DNA of 64,000 nucleotides, taken from contig WNNJ02000749.1 of the NCBI GenBank assembly GCA_012934845.2, positions 1 to 64,000 of the forward strand. Reading direction: 5' to 3'. Below are positions 46,771-59,400 of the stretch, one piece after another. The notes below the pieces were generated by a model that saw nothing but the letters and a program-made list of their open reading frames with translations, had not been told where the DNA came from and ran no database searches. The stretch is from Pomphorhynchus laevis. Lineage: Eukaryota; Acanthocephala; Palaeacanthocephala; Echinorhynchida; Pomphorhynchidae. How positions within the stretch are numbered: position 1 is the stretch's first letter; the number at the start of each line of letters is the position of its first letter. The position numbers and the translations under genes are program-made.

Positions 46771-48390
46771 TACTTACTTTCCACAATACAGCCTTTATAT
46801 TTGTAACAAGCAGATGTTAGTTGCTTGCGAGCATTACTAATAATACGCATGTGTTTGCATTTCGAAACATTTATTACAAGCTTGTTAGACGCCGCCAACA
46901 ACTCCACATTATCTATGTCAGTTTGCAAATTATCAACATCCTCACATGAATGAATGTGCCGCCATATTTTTAAGTCATCTGCATACAAACATGATCGAGA
47001 GCGAATGCACCCAGGCAAATCGTTAACATAAATGCTGAATAAAAGCGGACTCAAAACTGAACCTTGAGGTACTCCAATATGACGTTCTCTAGACACTGAC
47101 AATGACCAATCGACAAGTACTCGAAAGCAACGATCACGAAGAAATTCTATAATCAAATCAATCATTATGTTTGGGAGTCGAGTATTGACAAGTTTCTGAA
47201 GAAGTAGACCATGATATACTCTATCAAAAGCTTTTGAAAAGTCGAAGAAGATAATGTCTGTATCGGTATAGTGTGCCTTATTCGCTGTCCGATCAAGATA
47301 AGCATCAAGCAAATTTGAAACAGTTAAATAACCTTCCCGAAATCCGTGCTGATTAGGGACTAAAATTTTTCCTACACGAAAAAAACTCAACCATGTAGCG
47401 ATGCACAAACCTCTCCAACACTCTACAGCAAATGCAGGTAATGCTCACCGGCCTATAATTCTCGACGGAAGAGCGATCTCCCTTCTTGAAGTAGGGAAGA
47501 ACAATTGACTGCTTCCACAAATTAGGAAGAAATCTTACTAAGATTGACTGGCGAAAAATTGCACAGAGAGGAACGCAAATTGAGCCTGCTAATCTGCGCA
47601 GATAAACAGAAGGTAGTAAGTCACAACCTCTTGAATTATTTGCTTTTAGACGGCGTAATTCGGAATAGACTTTAGCTGGCGTTATCAAATTGTCAAGGTC
47701 CAACTCAAGACACGTGTCAGAGTAAGTGTTCAGCACACTAGATTCCATACAAAAAGTTTCATGTTCATTTGCGGGCTCTACTGAAGTGCAATAGTGTGCC
47801 GCAAACTCAATGTTGAACGTAACTCAGAATCGAACCAAGGAGAATCTTTTCGACGTGTCCTGCTTTTAAGTGGATAGAATAAAATAAGTAGCGACTCTAA
47901 GGTTCTCTGAAAATAATTCCACGCGCCGTGTACTCTAACAACAGCGGGATCTGGCCAGTAAGCTGTTGAAAGTATTGGCTAAATTGCATCTGTGTTGGTT
48001 TTAAAAGCATTAACCACTTGATTTTCACGCGGATCTCGAGTTTCTTCTTGAAACATTAACCTAACGATCACTATGCAATGATTAGATATACCGATTGGGG
48101 CATCATGACGGATAGCGTTAATAATCTACTGTTCGAAGATAAAGATACATCCAATAGAGATCTACTGTCACTAGCAAAACGAGAGCAATTTTGGACATGC
48201 TGAGTTAAACCACAATAGATGATGCACTCCAGAAGGTCATAGGATGCATGGTCACAAGTAGGAAAAGCCGTATACGAATTCCAATCAACCGGAGGCATAT
48301 TCAAGTCACCAAGTATTAAAACATTGGAGGTACCTTTAGAATAAAGTTCTACTTCCCCAATCAGTTTATCGGTGGCGGCCAAGGGTGAAC
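46771..48390 (-). mobile_element. CR1-like LINE E, 5' part (right of D2)
   Basis: Minus strand in order: endonuclease GTSNVLILGDLNMPPVDW (48310-48380, element truncated just upstream); RT fingers KQSIVLPYFKKGDRSSVENY (about 47480); FFDFSKAFDRVYHG (about 47230); IGVPQGSVLSPLLF (about 47060); SCLYADDLKIW (about 46985); NVSKCKHMRII; stops at CYKYKGCIVES where D2's tail begins. Several shifts. The remainder is at 42190-42945. Confidence 0.88.
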
Positions 48391-48412
48391 ATCTAATAGA
48401 GATCTACTGTCT

Positions 48413-50018
48413 ATTATACGAAGATCTATTATACTAAAAATCAATTATACGAAGAAAACCGAAGCAATGACTTATACTATCTGAAAGGTTTATTACTCCA
48501 TGCTGTTGAATCCGTTTTCGGATTGAAACCGTTTGTACTTTCTATCTAATCAATGTACTTAACAGTCTCACAACATTTTGTTCTCGGTCTGTTGCATTTT
48601 CTACATTCATGATTCGATTTTACATAATGTTGCGAAATAATCTAGATTTTATTTGATAATCTTGATAATTTATATGCTATCTGATATATTATTTTGACTT
48701 TTTTGATGTGGCTTATCTAATCTGTTTCTGATATGATTAATATTTTTATCGAAATGTATTTGTAATTTATGAATTCCTTTTGTCATGCTTTATCAATTGA
48801 TCTGAAAAAATCTATTATATGAAGAAAACCGAAGCAATGACTTATACTATCTGCAAGGTTTATTACTCCATGCTGTTGAATCTGTTTTCAGATTGAAACC
48901 CTTTGTACTTTCTATCTAATCAGTGTACTTAACAGTCTCACAACATTTTGTTCTCGGTCTGTTGCATTTTCTACATTCATGATTCGATTTTACATAATGT
49001 TGCGGAATAATCTAGATTTTATTTGATAATCTTGATAATTTATTTGCTATCTGATATATTATTTTGACTTTTTCGATGTGGCTTATCTAATCTGTTTCTG
49101 ATATGATTAATATTTTTATCGAAATGTATTGGTAATTTATGAATTCCTTTTGTCATGCTTTATCAATTGATCTGAAAAAATCTATTATACGAAGAAAACC
49201 AAAGCAATGACTTATACTATCTGCAAGGTTTATTACTCCATGTTGTTGAATCCGTTTTTGGATTGAAACCGTTTGTACTTTCTATCTAATCAGTGTACTT
49301 AACAGTCTCACAACATTTTGTTCTCGGTCTGTTGCATTTTCTACATTCATGATTCGATTTTACATAATGTTGCGAAATAATCTAGATTTTATTTGATAAT
49401 CTTGATAATTTATTTGCTATCTGATATATTATTTTGACTTTTTCGCTGTGGCTTATCTAATCTGTTTCTGATATGATTAATATTTTTATCGAAATGTATT
49501 GGTAATTTATGAATTCCTTTTGTCATGCTTTATCAATTGAAGAAAACCAAAGCAATGACTTATACTATCTGCAAGGTTTATTACTCCATGTTGTTGAATC
49601 CGTTTTTGGATTGAAACCGTTTGTACTTTCTATCTAATCAGTGTACTTAACAGTCTCACAACATTTTGTTCTCGGTCTGTTGCATTTTCTACATTCATGA
49701 TTCGATTTTACATAATGTTGCGAAATAATCTAGATTTTATTTGATAATCTTGATAATTTATTTGCTATCTGATATATTATTTTGACTTTTTCGCTGTGGC
49801 TTATCTAATCTGTTTCTGATATGATTAATATTTTTATCGAAATGTATTGGTAATTTATGAATTCCTTTTGTCATGCTTTATCAATTGATCTGAAAAAATC
49901 TATTATACGAAGAAAACCAAAGCAATGACTTATACTATCTGCAAGGTTTATTACTCCATGTTGTTGAATCCGTTTTCGGATTGAAACCGTTTGTACTTTC
50001 TATCTAATCAGTGTACTT
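48413..50018. repeat. Tandem array of 370-bp repeats, about 4.3 copies
   Basis: The phrase AAGCAATGACTTATACTATC recurs at about 48462, 48832, 49202, 49550 and 49920. That is periods of 370, 370, 348 and 370 bp; the short unit lacks 22 bp at its junction. Copies are roughly 97-99% alike. AT-rich, no coding frame. It starts at the truncated 5' end of E and is cut off by the 5' end of D3 (GTGTACTT then CAGAATCGG). Confidence 0.95.
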
Positions 50019-51858
50019 CAGAATCGGATCCAACAGAATACATACAAAAAAGAAATGGATGGTAATTTCCTCAACTCTCAGGTAACTTCCTTGAATACAG
50101 ACTCTAAGGTAAGTGGTTTTTTATCTACCAATGGTACTATGATTAACAAGGTACTCCCCCTTATTCCGAACTTATGAAACTTAATTTTTATCAAACTAAC
50201 CCAGCCTCAAGAGCGACATAAGCTTTTCTCAATATTTCTAAGGAGGTTTGTAAATGATTATCCCAACAGGATTATTTTTAATTATGTGAAAATGTTTGAT
50301 TCAACTATAAAAATCTCATTTGCTACCAATGAGCTAGCAACTGATTACGTTAATTTTTTCAAACGTAATCTCAATGGTCTTGGAATGATCGAGCATAAAC
50401 CTATTCTCTCGACCTTGAGAATATCGAACTTCCCTCCTCATCTAGAAGATGATGACCTTCAAGCTCTAAAATCCTTGTTCAAACTCTCGAACGTTAGGAC
50501 TCTGAAAGACATGAATGGTTTCCCGATTCCAGTTGCTTTCTGCTCGGCGGAATCCGGGCACAGTCTAACGTTATCCCAGTCAGCCTGCAACCCTTTCCTA
50601 GGTTATAACCTTCTCTTCTCTATAGTTGATGAGGACAATCTTACCTACCCCAATTGCAACGTCTGCCACGTTGGGGGCACTGGGGATCAAATTGTTCAAA
50701 AGCTCGTATCTGCGGAGTATGCTCCATGGACTCCTGCATCTCATTACTAAAAGGGGAGAAATGTGTGGTTTCTCCCAAATGCACGAACTGTAAAGGGGAC
50801 TACCCTGCCTGGTCTAGAAAGTGCCCCTTTTTCAAAAAATACAGGAATGTTCACGTGTCTCCACCTGTTACTCCTAACAGACTGTCGGCTGCCACTGCAG
50901 CCATTCCGGTGAACCGTATGTCGGACAAGGATATTATACACCTTCTGGATTCCTACAAAAGATCTACTAAAATGGACATGGAGAAACTTATATCTAGCAT
51001 GCTTGCAACACTTTTCACAGCTCCTGAAATTTCATCGCCGGTCGTCCTAGTATCGAAGAAATCGCAGAAAAGAGGTGGATCCACTCACTCTGTTCCTCCA
51101 TTGAAGATTGGAAAATTACTACAACAGGCCTGCCAGGGAAATGAAGATAATGCCCGTGGGCAAGTGCACACCTTGGACAGCGCAAGTGGTGGAGGGGGTA
51201 ACCCCTCCACCCCTGGCTCTGTCTATGGATGTGGCAATCCCATACAGCTGACCTAACACAATGCAGGGTACTCGAGAGCCTTTTTCACTGATCGTTCTTT
51301 AGTGGAATTCGGGAGGAGCTTCTGCCCTTAGACTTTTATCTGGTAGAGATGCGGATGTTATAGTCCTTCAGGAGACGCGGTCTATCCGTATCCCCCAGGA
51401 CATTACTCGATTTATCCCTAAGCACATTTGTTCCCACTATACTCCGTACATAACCCCTCCTCACTCATCTTCATCTCAAGGACTCTTGACCTTAGTTAAA
51501 TGCTCTTTAAGATCCTCCCTCCTTTTAAATTATTCTTGTCCAGCCCTTTCTTGTTTAGTAGTTTCACTCTGTAAGAACGGTAAACGCCTTAGTCTAGCCA
51601 ATGTCTACATCCGTCCAGGAGAGATTCACAAGAACCGTGACCTCCTGGATAGAATTATCGACAGCGGTTACGACATGGTACTAGGTGACTTCAACGACAT
51701 AACTGGTCGTTGGATTAATGCAGTACTCCGCAGAGCCAGGAACGGTTATCTTATTCATAAACCACCGTCACCTACCTTTTATTGCACTTCAACGAATTCA
51801 CTCCTCGATTTATTACTGCTCCATGAGAAGTGGTTGCTAGAATTTTTTCTGCATATTT
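50019..51858 (+). mobile_element. LINE D copy D3, 3' half missing
   Basis: 5' leader 50019-50055, ORF1 from MDGNFLNSQVTS (50055) with an early stop near 50176. Then 50286-50750 and, after a one-base shift in the first knuckle (CNVCH then RWGHWGSNC), 50654-51256. ORF2 begins near 51262 with WNSGGASALRLLSG and continues to LGDFNDITGRWINAVLRRAR and LLLHEKWLLE. Similarity stops abruptly at about 51845. No reverse transcriptase. Confidence 0.9.
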
Positions 51859-52290
51859 AACATTCCAGGATGTTCTTATAATAGTTTAAGCTCATTAGCC
51901 TTTGCAACGTCTAGCTGTTACTTGCTGTAATATCCAGTAGATCATTCACAGTTCGACAAACTTGAAGACAAGATGCCTTTACGTTACAATATGTATTTGC
52001 ATCATCATATTGTAAAGTCGATTCATCTTGTCTTCAAGTTTTTCGAACTGCGAATGATCTACTGTTTGCTTCATATCTTTAGCAAGAAACCATTGTCACT
52101 TTGATTATGATAATGCAAGATTGAGTACTGAGTTTCGAAAGCTAATGATTAAGATAATATGATTACTATTAAGCGTTACGGTAGCTGAACATAAGCAAAA
52201 TATCGTTCTTACCTTTTGACGTAGTTTGTCAGACTGGTTTTTTTGACTTGTTACGAAGACAAGTCTAATCTAGGGATAGTCTACGCGTCG
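51859..52290. other. Spacer between D3 and LINE remnant
   Basis: No gene. Contains the hairpin repeat at 51935-52064. Confidence 0.4.
51935..52064. repeat. Hairpin-forming inverted repeat, about 130 bp
   Basis: CAGTAGATCATTCACAGTTC at the left faces GAACTGCGAATGATCTACTG at the right. The inner parts pair too (AACTTGAAGACAAGATG with CATCTTGTCTTCAAGTT; TTACAATATG with CATATTGTAA). Nearly continuous fold with a loop of about 10 nt. Confidence 0.85.
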
Positions 52291-52806
52291 TTTAGTCGTT
52301 TCTCGCGACGTTGTCCGATGCTTTACCATACAATTAAACGACTTATGATTGTCAGCAGTGACTATGTAATATGTAAACTCATTCCATATATTAAGAGCTC
52401 TACGTGAAAGCTGGAAATTATGCGGACACTTACCGTTATCTAATGTTAGAAAACAATGAATTACTCCGACGACTCAAACTATCATCTATCGAAACGCTAT
52501 CGATTGGATAGCCATCGTTTCTTTTCACAATGTTATACATTGCTATCAAATACAGCGCGATCAATGCTTCTTGCGAGGTCTAAATTCAAGCGTTTTAAGC
52601 ATACACCGTATGATAAATCCCTCAATTCTGCACAATTTTGTAAAATCTCGAAGAATTATTTCCAAACCATTAAGTTCATTGCGTATACACGGAAAAGTCG
52701 ATGGTATGGCATACTTGATCAATGCACTAATTAAGGCTCCGAATAAATGAGATAGATATCCAGTTAAAGAAGAGATAAACATGTATTCACAACATTTCAC
52801 TAACAC
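52290..52806 (-). mobile_element. CR1-like LINE 3' remnant
   Basis: Minus strand reads LEIILRDFTKLCRIEGFIIR and LKTLEFRPRKKH, then in other frames NFQLSRRALNIWNEF and TADNHKSFN. This is the thumb and C-terminus typical of CR1-like LINEs. Heavily broken. Confidence 0.65.
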
Positions 52807-53395
52807 CGTTTTACTAGTTAAGTTTCATATACGATAGGTATTTTATTTAGTTTTGAAATTAACCTGAACCAATACACATAAATCTTTAACACTCATCGCA
52901 AAATAAGTTCACGGCCTAAAAATCTCGATAGCCAAATTATTAAGACCAAACCTTATATGCATGAGTAAATAGTTCAAATGAATAAATAATTTATTGACTG
53001 CACTTACCTTTTGATGATGACGATCAATTTGTTCTTTTGATATTTTTACATTTATCATTTATAATTTTACATATATATATCTACAATCTTTTGTAATCTG
53101 TAAAATTATCCCGAATGACATATTGTATTTCATTTAGAGATAAGTAAATTTTTTATACTTTTGGCAAGGTATCTTTTATACTTTTGGCAAGGTATTAGTG
53201 TTTTTCAATATATTTCCTGTAAGTGTTTTAAAGTTATATTTATAATCTATGTAATTTGTGGAAATATTCCAAAAGACATAGTAATGCATATGCTAGAGAA
53301 TGCCAAACATTTTAACGATTTTTATTCGGCTTTATTGATCGAATAAAATCATTTTCCAGATTGAAATTTCTAACTTGTGTTTTTATCGCTTATAG
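52807..53395. other. Upstream region of DRP1
   Basis: AT-rich. TTTTATACTTTTGGCAAGGT occurs twice in tandem at 53150-53190. No promoter element can be named. ATATATATATC lies at about 53073. Confidence 0.4.
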
Positions 53396-53396
53396 A
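53391..53396 (+). promoter_or_regulatory. Acceptor-like site 12 nt before the DRP1 start codon
   Basis: TTTTTATCGCTTATAG ends just before ACATAGATATCAATG. It reads as a splice acceptor, so a 5' UTR intron or leader trans-splicing is possible. Not decidable without transcripts. Confidence 0.35.
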
Positions 53397-53407
53397 CATA
53401 GATATCA

Positions 53408-56400
53408 ATGGATGAATTGATTCCTATTCTTAACAAATTGCAAGAAGTTTTCAATATAGTTGGTACGAATGTTATTGAGCTTCCACAAATAGTGGTGGTT
53501 GGTAGCCAAGTTAGTGTTTCAGCTTTTTCAACTAAGTAAGTATATAAAGATTTTTAGAGTTCAGGTAAAAGCTCAGTTCTCGAAAGCTTAGTTGGAAGAG
53601 ATTTTCTACCAAGAGGAAGTGGTATTGTTACAAGGCGACCGTTAGTTTTACAACTAGTTGGGGTCGATGAAGACGGACTAAAAAAAGCGAGAAATGACAA
53701 TGCAAGTATGTATTAAATGACTAGATACAATGACTTTGGAAAGTTGTGCTTAACATTGTATGGACTAATCAGTTCTAAAGTGTTGTTCGTCTTTGCTATA
53801 TATACTCGATCACTTAAAATATAGTCAAGTAGTAAATCGTGTTCTATTTCCATAGTTGTAGACAATCAAATACTCGATTATAGACGCTAGTGAATTTTAG
53901 TCTGTACCTAGTATTTGTAGAGTTCCCAAACTTATTTAAAGTAATCTCGTAAGCCATTGATAACTAAAAATGGATTTAGATAAAATATACTAGATTATAT
54001 TATAAACATATATAGATTTTTTAATTTTTATTTAAATAAATAAATTATTTTTAATTTTAATTTTTAAGATATCTGACACTTTGTTTCTATAAATGAAAAA
54101 ACCTGTTTTTTATAATTTAAAAATTGCAAAATTTAAAAAATTTGAAAGTTATCTGATATTTGAGTTTTTTAAAATTAAAATCGTTGAATATAAATTTTTG
54201 CTAATTGTTTTGTTAATTTTATGTATTTTCTATGTATTTAACTATCCAAGTATAAATTATTTATCTAATTAGTTTTTAAGTTACTTATAAAGTAACAATA
54301 CATTACTTATAATTTATAATTAAATTATAAGTTTATAATTTAATCATAAATATAATTTATAATTAAATTATAAGTTTATAATTTAATCATAAATATAATT
54401 TATAATTAAATTTATAAATTACATATAATTAATTATAATTAATTAATTATATTATTAATTATAATTAATTTATAATTATAATTTTATAATTCAATTACTT
54501 ATAAGTAATTCTTACTTATAAGTAATTTATAAATTACTTCTAATTTGTTTTTTAAATTATAAGTATAAAAACATATCAAAATTATTAATTATAACAAATT
54601 GTTAAATGTGTCGTATTTCAAGAATTGTTTTAATTGAAATCATCAATTATTATTTAATTAAATCAGGATTAATATGTTTCGTTATTTAATTAGCTCCGTA
54701 AATGTTCTTAATGGCATAAAACAAACCATCTTCTTTCGTGGTTTATAAGCTGCTTTCGTAATTATCTAATATAATCTAATAAAAGTATGTTGAGATCAAA
54801 ATACTTGACTCGGTTAAATATTAAGAAAGTTGCGCGGACTTAACCGCTGCTTTTAACAAAGAGATTCATTCATTTAGGCTCATATTTTCATATCCTTTAA
54901 TTTATTATTATTACTAAAGACCACCAAAAGAGCACCCGGGCTCATACAGGGGCTTTACAATATGTAAATTCTTTCATTCACAATTGTCAAAAATTAGATT
55001 GACTAGCGAACAATTAATTCGTTACTATCATGCATGCATCATGTTACTACTAACATATGGATATCCAGTATTTGCCAATTATCTCAGCGTGAAATGGATA
55101 AAATCAAACGTATGAACAACATGGCTTGTCGCATATTTAGATTAATCTTGGCATTATTTAAAATCAAAATGACTACTATCTTCAATAAGAAAGCAGCGAA
55201 TCTTCAATTTATTTGAAATATAGCCCATTTCTGTAAAATCAGACTTATCTTTATAAATAATAAAGATATTTTCATTATTAAATTATTTTATATCATTAGA
55301 TAATTATAATATTTGTATAACAGCATATGTACAACATAATATTAATACTATAATAATATATAATAAATACAACATACATTTAGCAACATACATTTTTAAT
55401 TCCCTAGTATCAATATTATTGTAACATTGTATCTGAACGAAATTGAAAGTTTTCTTAATGCAGATATGTTGACGATATACTACTATTATGCAGTGTTACA
55501 GTTACTCTTGTGACCCTTTCAAGTTAAATTGAACGCAAAAGATGCACAGGTACGATAGAATACTTACATTGAAACATGAATAATATTTTAAAATATTATC
55601 ATATTATGGTAATAATATTAAGTAATTTTGATATTAATATGACTAATATTAGTCATTCGTTTATGACTAAATTAGTAATTAATTTATATTTTACTCGATT
55701 GTATTTTGTGTCTTTATTATGTTGTTTGAAGCACTTGACTTTATTATTTTTATTTTTCATTTATATTCTTTATTCACAATTTCAATTTTATGTTTTTTCG
55801 ATTCTTCTTAGAATCGATTATTTGGTGATTCTTTAAAATGTTTGCTTTTTAAAATTACAATTTTTTTAATTTGAAGTTGATTTTCATTTTTTAGCTTAAA
55901 GTAAATGAAGTTATATATAAACGTATTAGAGTTTGCTAATTGATCTATTACTGTTTTTGCATCTGTAAATGTTGCATCTCATCACTCTAAGAAAGGCTCT
56001 TCAAGCAAATAAAATTACATATTCAAATTCGATGTTTTGTTCAGTGCTCGCGCGCGTTGTCTGTGTTAATATCTGAGTCAAAAATATTTGCTTAAATGTT
56101 TCTTAATATTTGGTAATTCATATTTAAGCAATATGTGATGCATATTTAATCAAGATTAAACGACGATATTTGCGTAAAATATGTTCTGAGTTTGACTATT
56201 TTTAAACTATATCAAACACACAATGATTTCAATAATTTTCGAACAATCTCATGGATATAGCGTTTCTAAAATCACAGGTCATAATATTCACCTTCTCTTA
56301 AAGTACGATTTAAATCAATGTTTTGATTTAATTAATTTTTATTTAAAATTATCAAAAATTGTATTCAGTATTTAATTGTAGTTCAACATTACATAGCAGA

Positions 56401-59400
56401 TGATCAAAATAAATTCGGGCTAAATCATTTAAACCTTCTGTTTTAAAATTATGTTCGCTTTATCTACGACTGTCGCGTTAGTATTTTATAAACTTGTCAT
56501 CTATTTTGCTATTCGACATACTTTTTAATTTGTTTCTGCATATAGCGTTATGTGACTTTGTCGAATGGGCCGTTTTCGAGCATTGCCCAGATACAATATT
56601 TACAGACTTTAACGAGGTTAGGGAAGAAATAATTTCAGAAACAGATAAATTGACTGGTACTAACAAGGTACTAATGTCTCGTAATAGATTTTAATTGTTT
56701 AAAATTAAACCATCTTTTCCAAAAGAACATTTCTGATGTGCCGATAATATTGAAAATATTCTCTATTCATGCCATTACTCTTAGTCTTGTCGATTTGCCA
56801 GGTATTACCAAGGTATTAATAAATATACTTTCAAATATTTGTTAACTTTTACATCTACTCATCCTATTTAGATACCTGTTGGTGATCAACCACCAGATAT
56901 AGAAAATCGTATACTGGAAATGGTGATGCATTATATTAAAAACCCGAACTCAATAATATTAGCAGTATCTGCTGCGAATGTGGATATTGCTACAGCTGAG
57001 GCATTACAAATTGCAAAAATTGTTGACCCGGATGGTATACTTTTGGTTATTATTAAATTCTGTGTAAATAACATTAAAATAATAATTTCCGGATATTGTT
57101 TAAATAATATCTGCAATATTTTAATAATTTACGAGGAATTCCTTGTATTTACTCATCTGAATTTATATTTTTCATTTCAAATTTTCGGCATTAATCGAAT
57201 TTTCAAAATTTTTATTTAAATTTTAATCAAAATGTTAATTAAATTTTGATGCATTAGTAAATTTGTAGAATACCCCACAAGTTACTGAATTCTAAACTAA
57301 TTATTTTTACTTATTTTTTGCGAGTTTTTTACGTATTTTTAGTAAACAAAGATTTTGCTTTCTGACATTTCAAATAATTAACTTTTTTAAATTCCGGGGC
57401 ATTCATTTGGGCATTCCTTTTGAAATAAGAATGCTCAAGTTTATTCACATTTTCATATTTACGAACTCATCTGTAGAAACGTACTTTCAATTAAAAATTT
57501 TATCAGTTATATTTTCTTTTTATTAAATTTATTTTATTTTCTAGCGATTATAATATTTAGTAATTCATTACTACCTTGAGCATTAATCTAAATTTAACTT
57601 GATTAGTTTGTAAATTTAATTGTTAAATATATATTATTACCTTGCAGAGGTAATAGAGTAATTTAATGTAGAGTAACTTCCATTTCAAGAACTGTTTGAA
57701 ATGTGTCAATATTGTATAAGTGCAATGGTTTATTGTATCCATCCCATGTTATCAAATACAATAATTTGTTATTCACATTATCAAATAATATATGTGGACA
57801 GGTTTCTCTCTATATAGTGTAGTATCTAGAAAGCTTATATCTATCACTTTGTTTTCAATTGGTATTAGATGCTTTTGAGTTTTTAAGGGATTCGCACATT
57901 GGCTGTATTGACAAAACTAGACATCATGGATCATGGTACCGATGCTCTTGATGTTCTCTGTGGTAATGTTATTAGAGTGAAACTAGGAATAATTGGCGTA
58001 GTCAACCGTTCCCAACTCGATATCAAAAATAACAAGGTAATTTCTCTTTGTAAAATGAGACAAACAAAATCTGTATTATTTGAGTAATATTATTAGCCGA
58101 TAACTGAATCCTTGAGCGATGAAAAAGATTTTCTTATGCGACGTTATCCTTCAATTGCGGAAAATCACGGTACAGATTATCTAGCAAGAACGTTGAATAA
58201 AGTAGGTTTGCAATTGTAAATTACTTGTAAAATGTATTTTCGTTATTAGTTATTGCTTCACCACATCAAAGACTGTTTGCCTTCACTTCGAAATAGAGTA
58301 ATTACCATGTTAACTCAGTTCCAGAATACGATTCATATTTTAGGAGATCCTATTGGTAGCAATGTATATTGCACAGCAATCTATTTATTTTTAATTTGTA
58401 TTTTTATTTTTTTGTTTAGGATAGGTTCTTATTAAATGTTATCAATATATTCTCAACTGCGTTTTGTTCCTCAATCGAAGGTAATTCGAAAGTCATTATT
58501 ACCTCTGAACTGTAAGTCCACATTAATATTAAGATTTTATATCAGTACATTAAAAAATATATTTGTTAAAAGTGTATATCAGTGTATATAATCAAGTATT
58601 GATTGATTGAGTATTGTATAATCAAGTAATCAAGTAATTGCCTCACGAAAGTGTTTTGTCACATACCAGTCAAGGAAATAAACAGTCTACTACGTCTTTA
58701 TAGACATTCATTACCTTCGCATTATATATAACAGTCCTGCATATGCAAAGGAAATGATCAAATTTAATGGTCTCAAAATGCTATTTCATGACCTCGGATG
58801 TTATGACTTTGTACACTAATGTTCTATTGTTTCCAATAATAAAACTAACATCTGAGTTATTGGGGTTGAAATGCGATAATCCTAAACTATCAACAACTGG
58901 TAGGGAACATTTATTAAAATGGTGTACTACTAATAGAAACATTTTCATATTCGAAGAATAAGAAAATGTATACGCCCTAAACAATAAAATAGCAATTTAA
59001 ACAAATAGTTCAATTATACCTTCGATGTGCTCTTATATTAAACAAGGCGTTTAAACAGCGATAGAACATAAATGAAAGATTATATTTCACAAATTTTCAA
59101 CTACTGATCCTCTCAAAGCGTTATTCTTTATCACACTTGAAAAGCATAACATAATTTATTTAAAGAATTAAATAATTATTGTCTAATTATATAATTAATT
59201 GTCTAATATATTAATATTATTTAATTTAAAAAATTATTTAATTTACTTATTAAAATTGAAAAATATAAAATTTTCAGAAAGAACACTAACCTGAAATCAA
59301 ACTAGAGAATTTTAATGTGTCAACAATTATCAAAGTAATTAGCATATTTAATATTATTAAATAATTTTTCAATATAAGCAATTCTTCATTTAATGATTAT

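Noticed and set aside
48413-50018. CRISPR-like or ribozyme-bearing (retrozyme) array
   Set aside because: Whole 370-bp units are repeated with no spacers, and neither strand has CTGANGA with GAAA.
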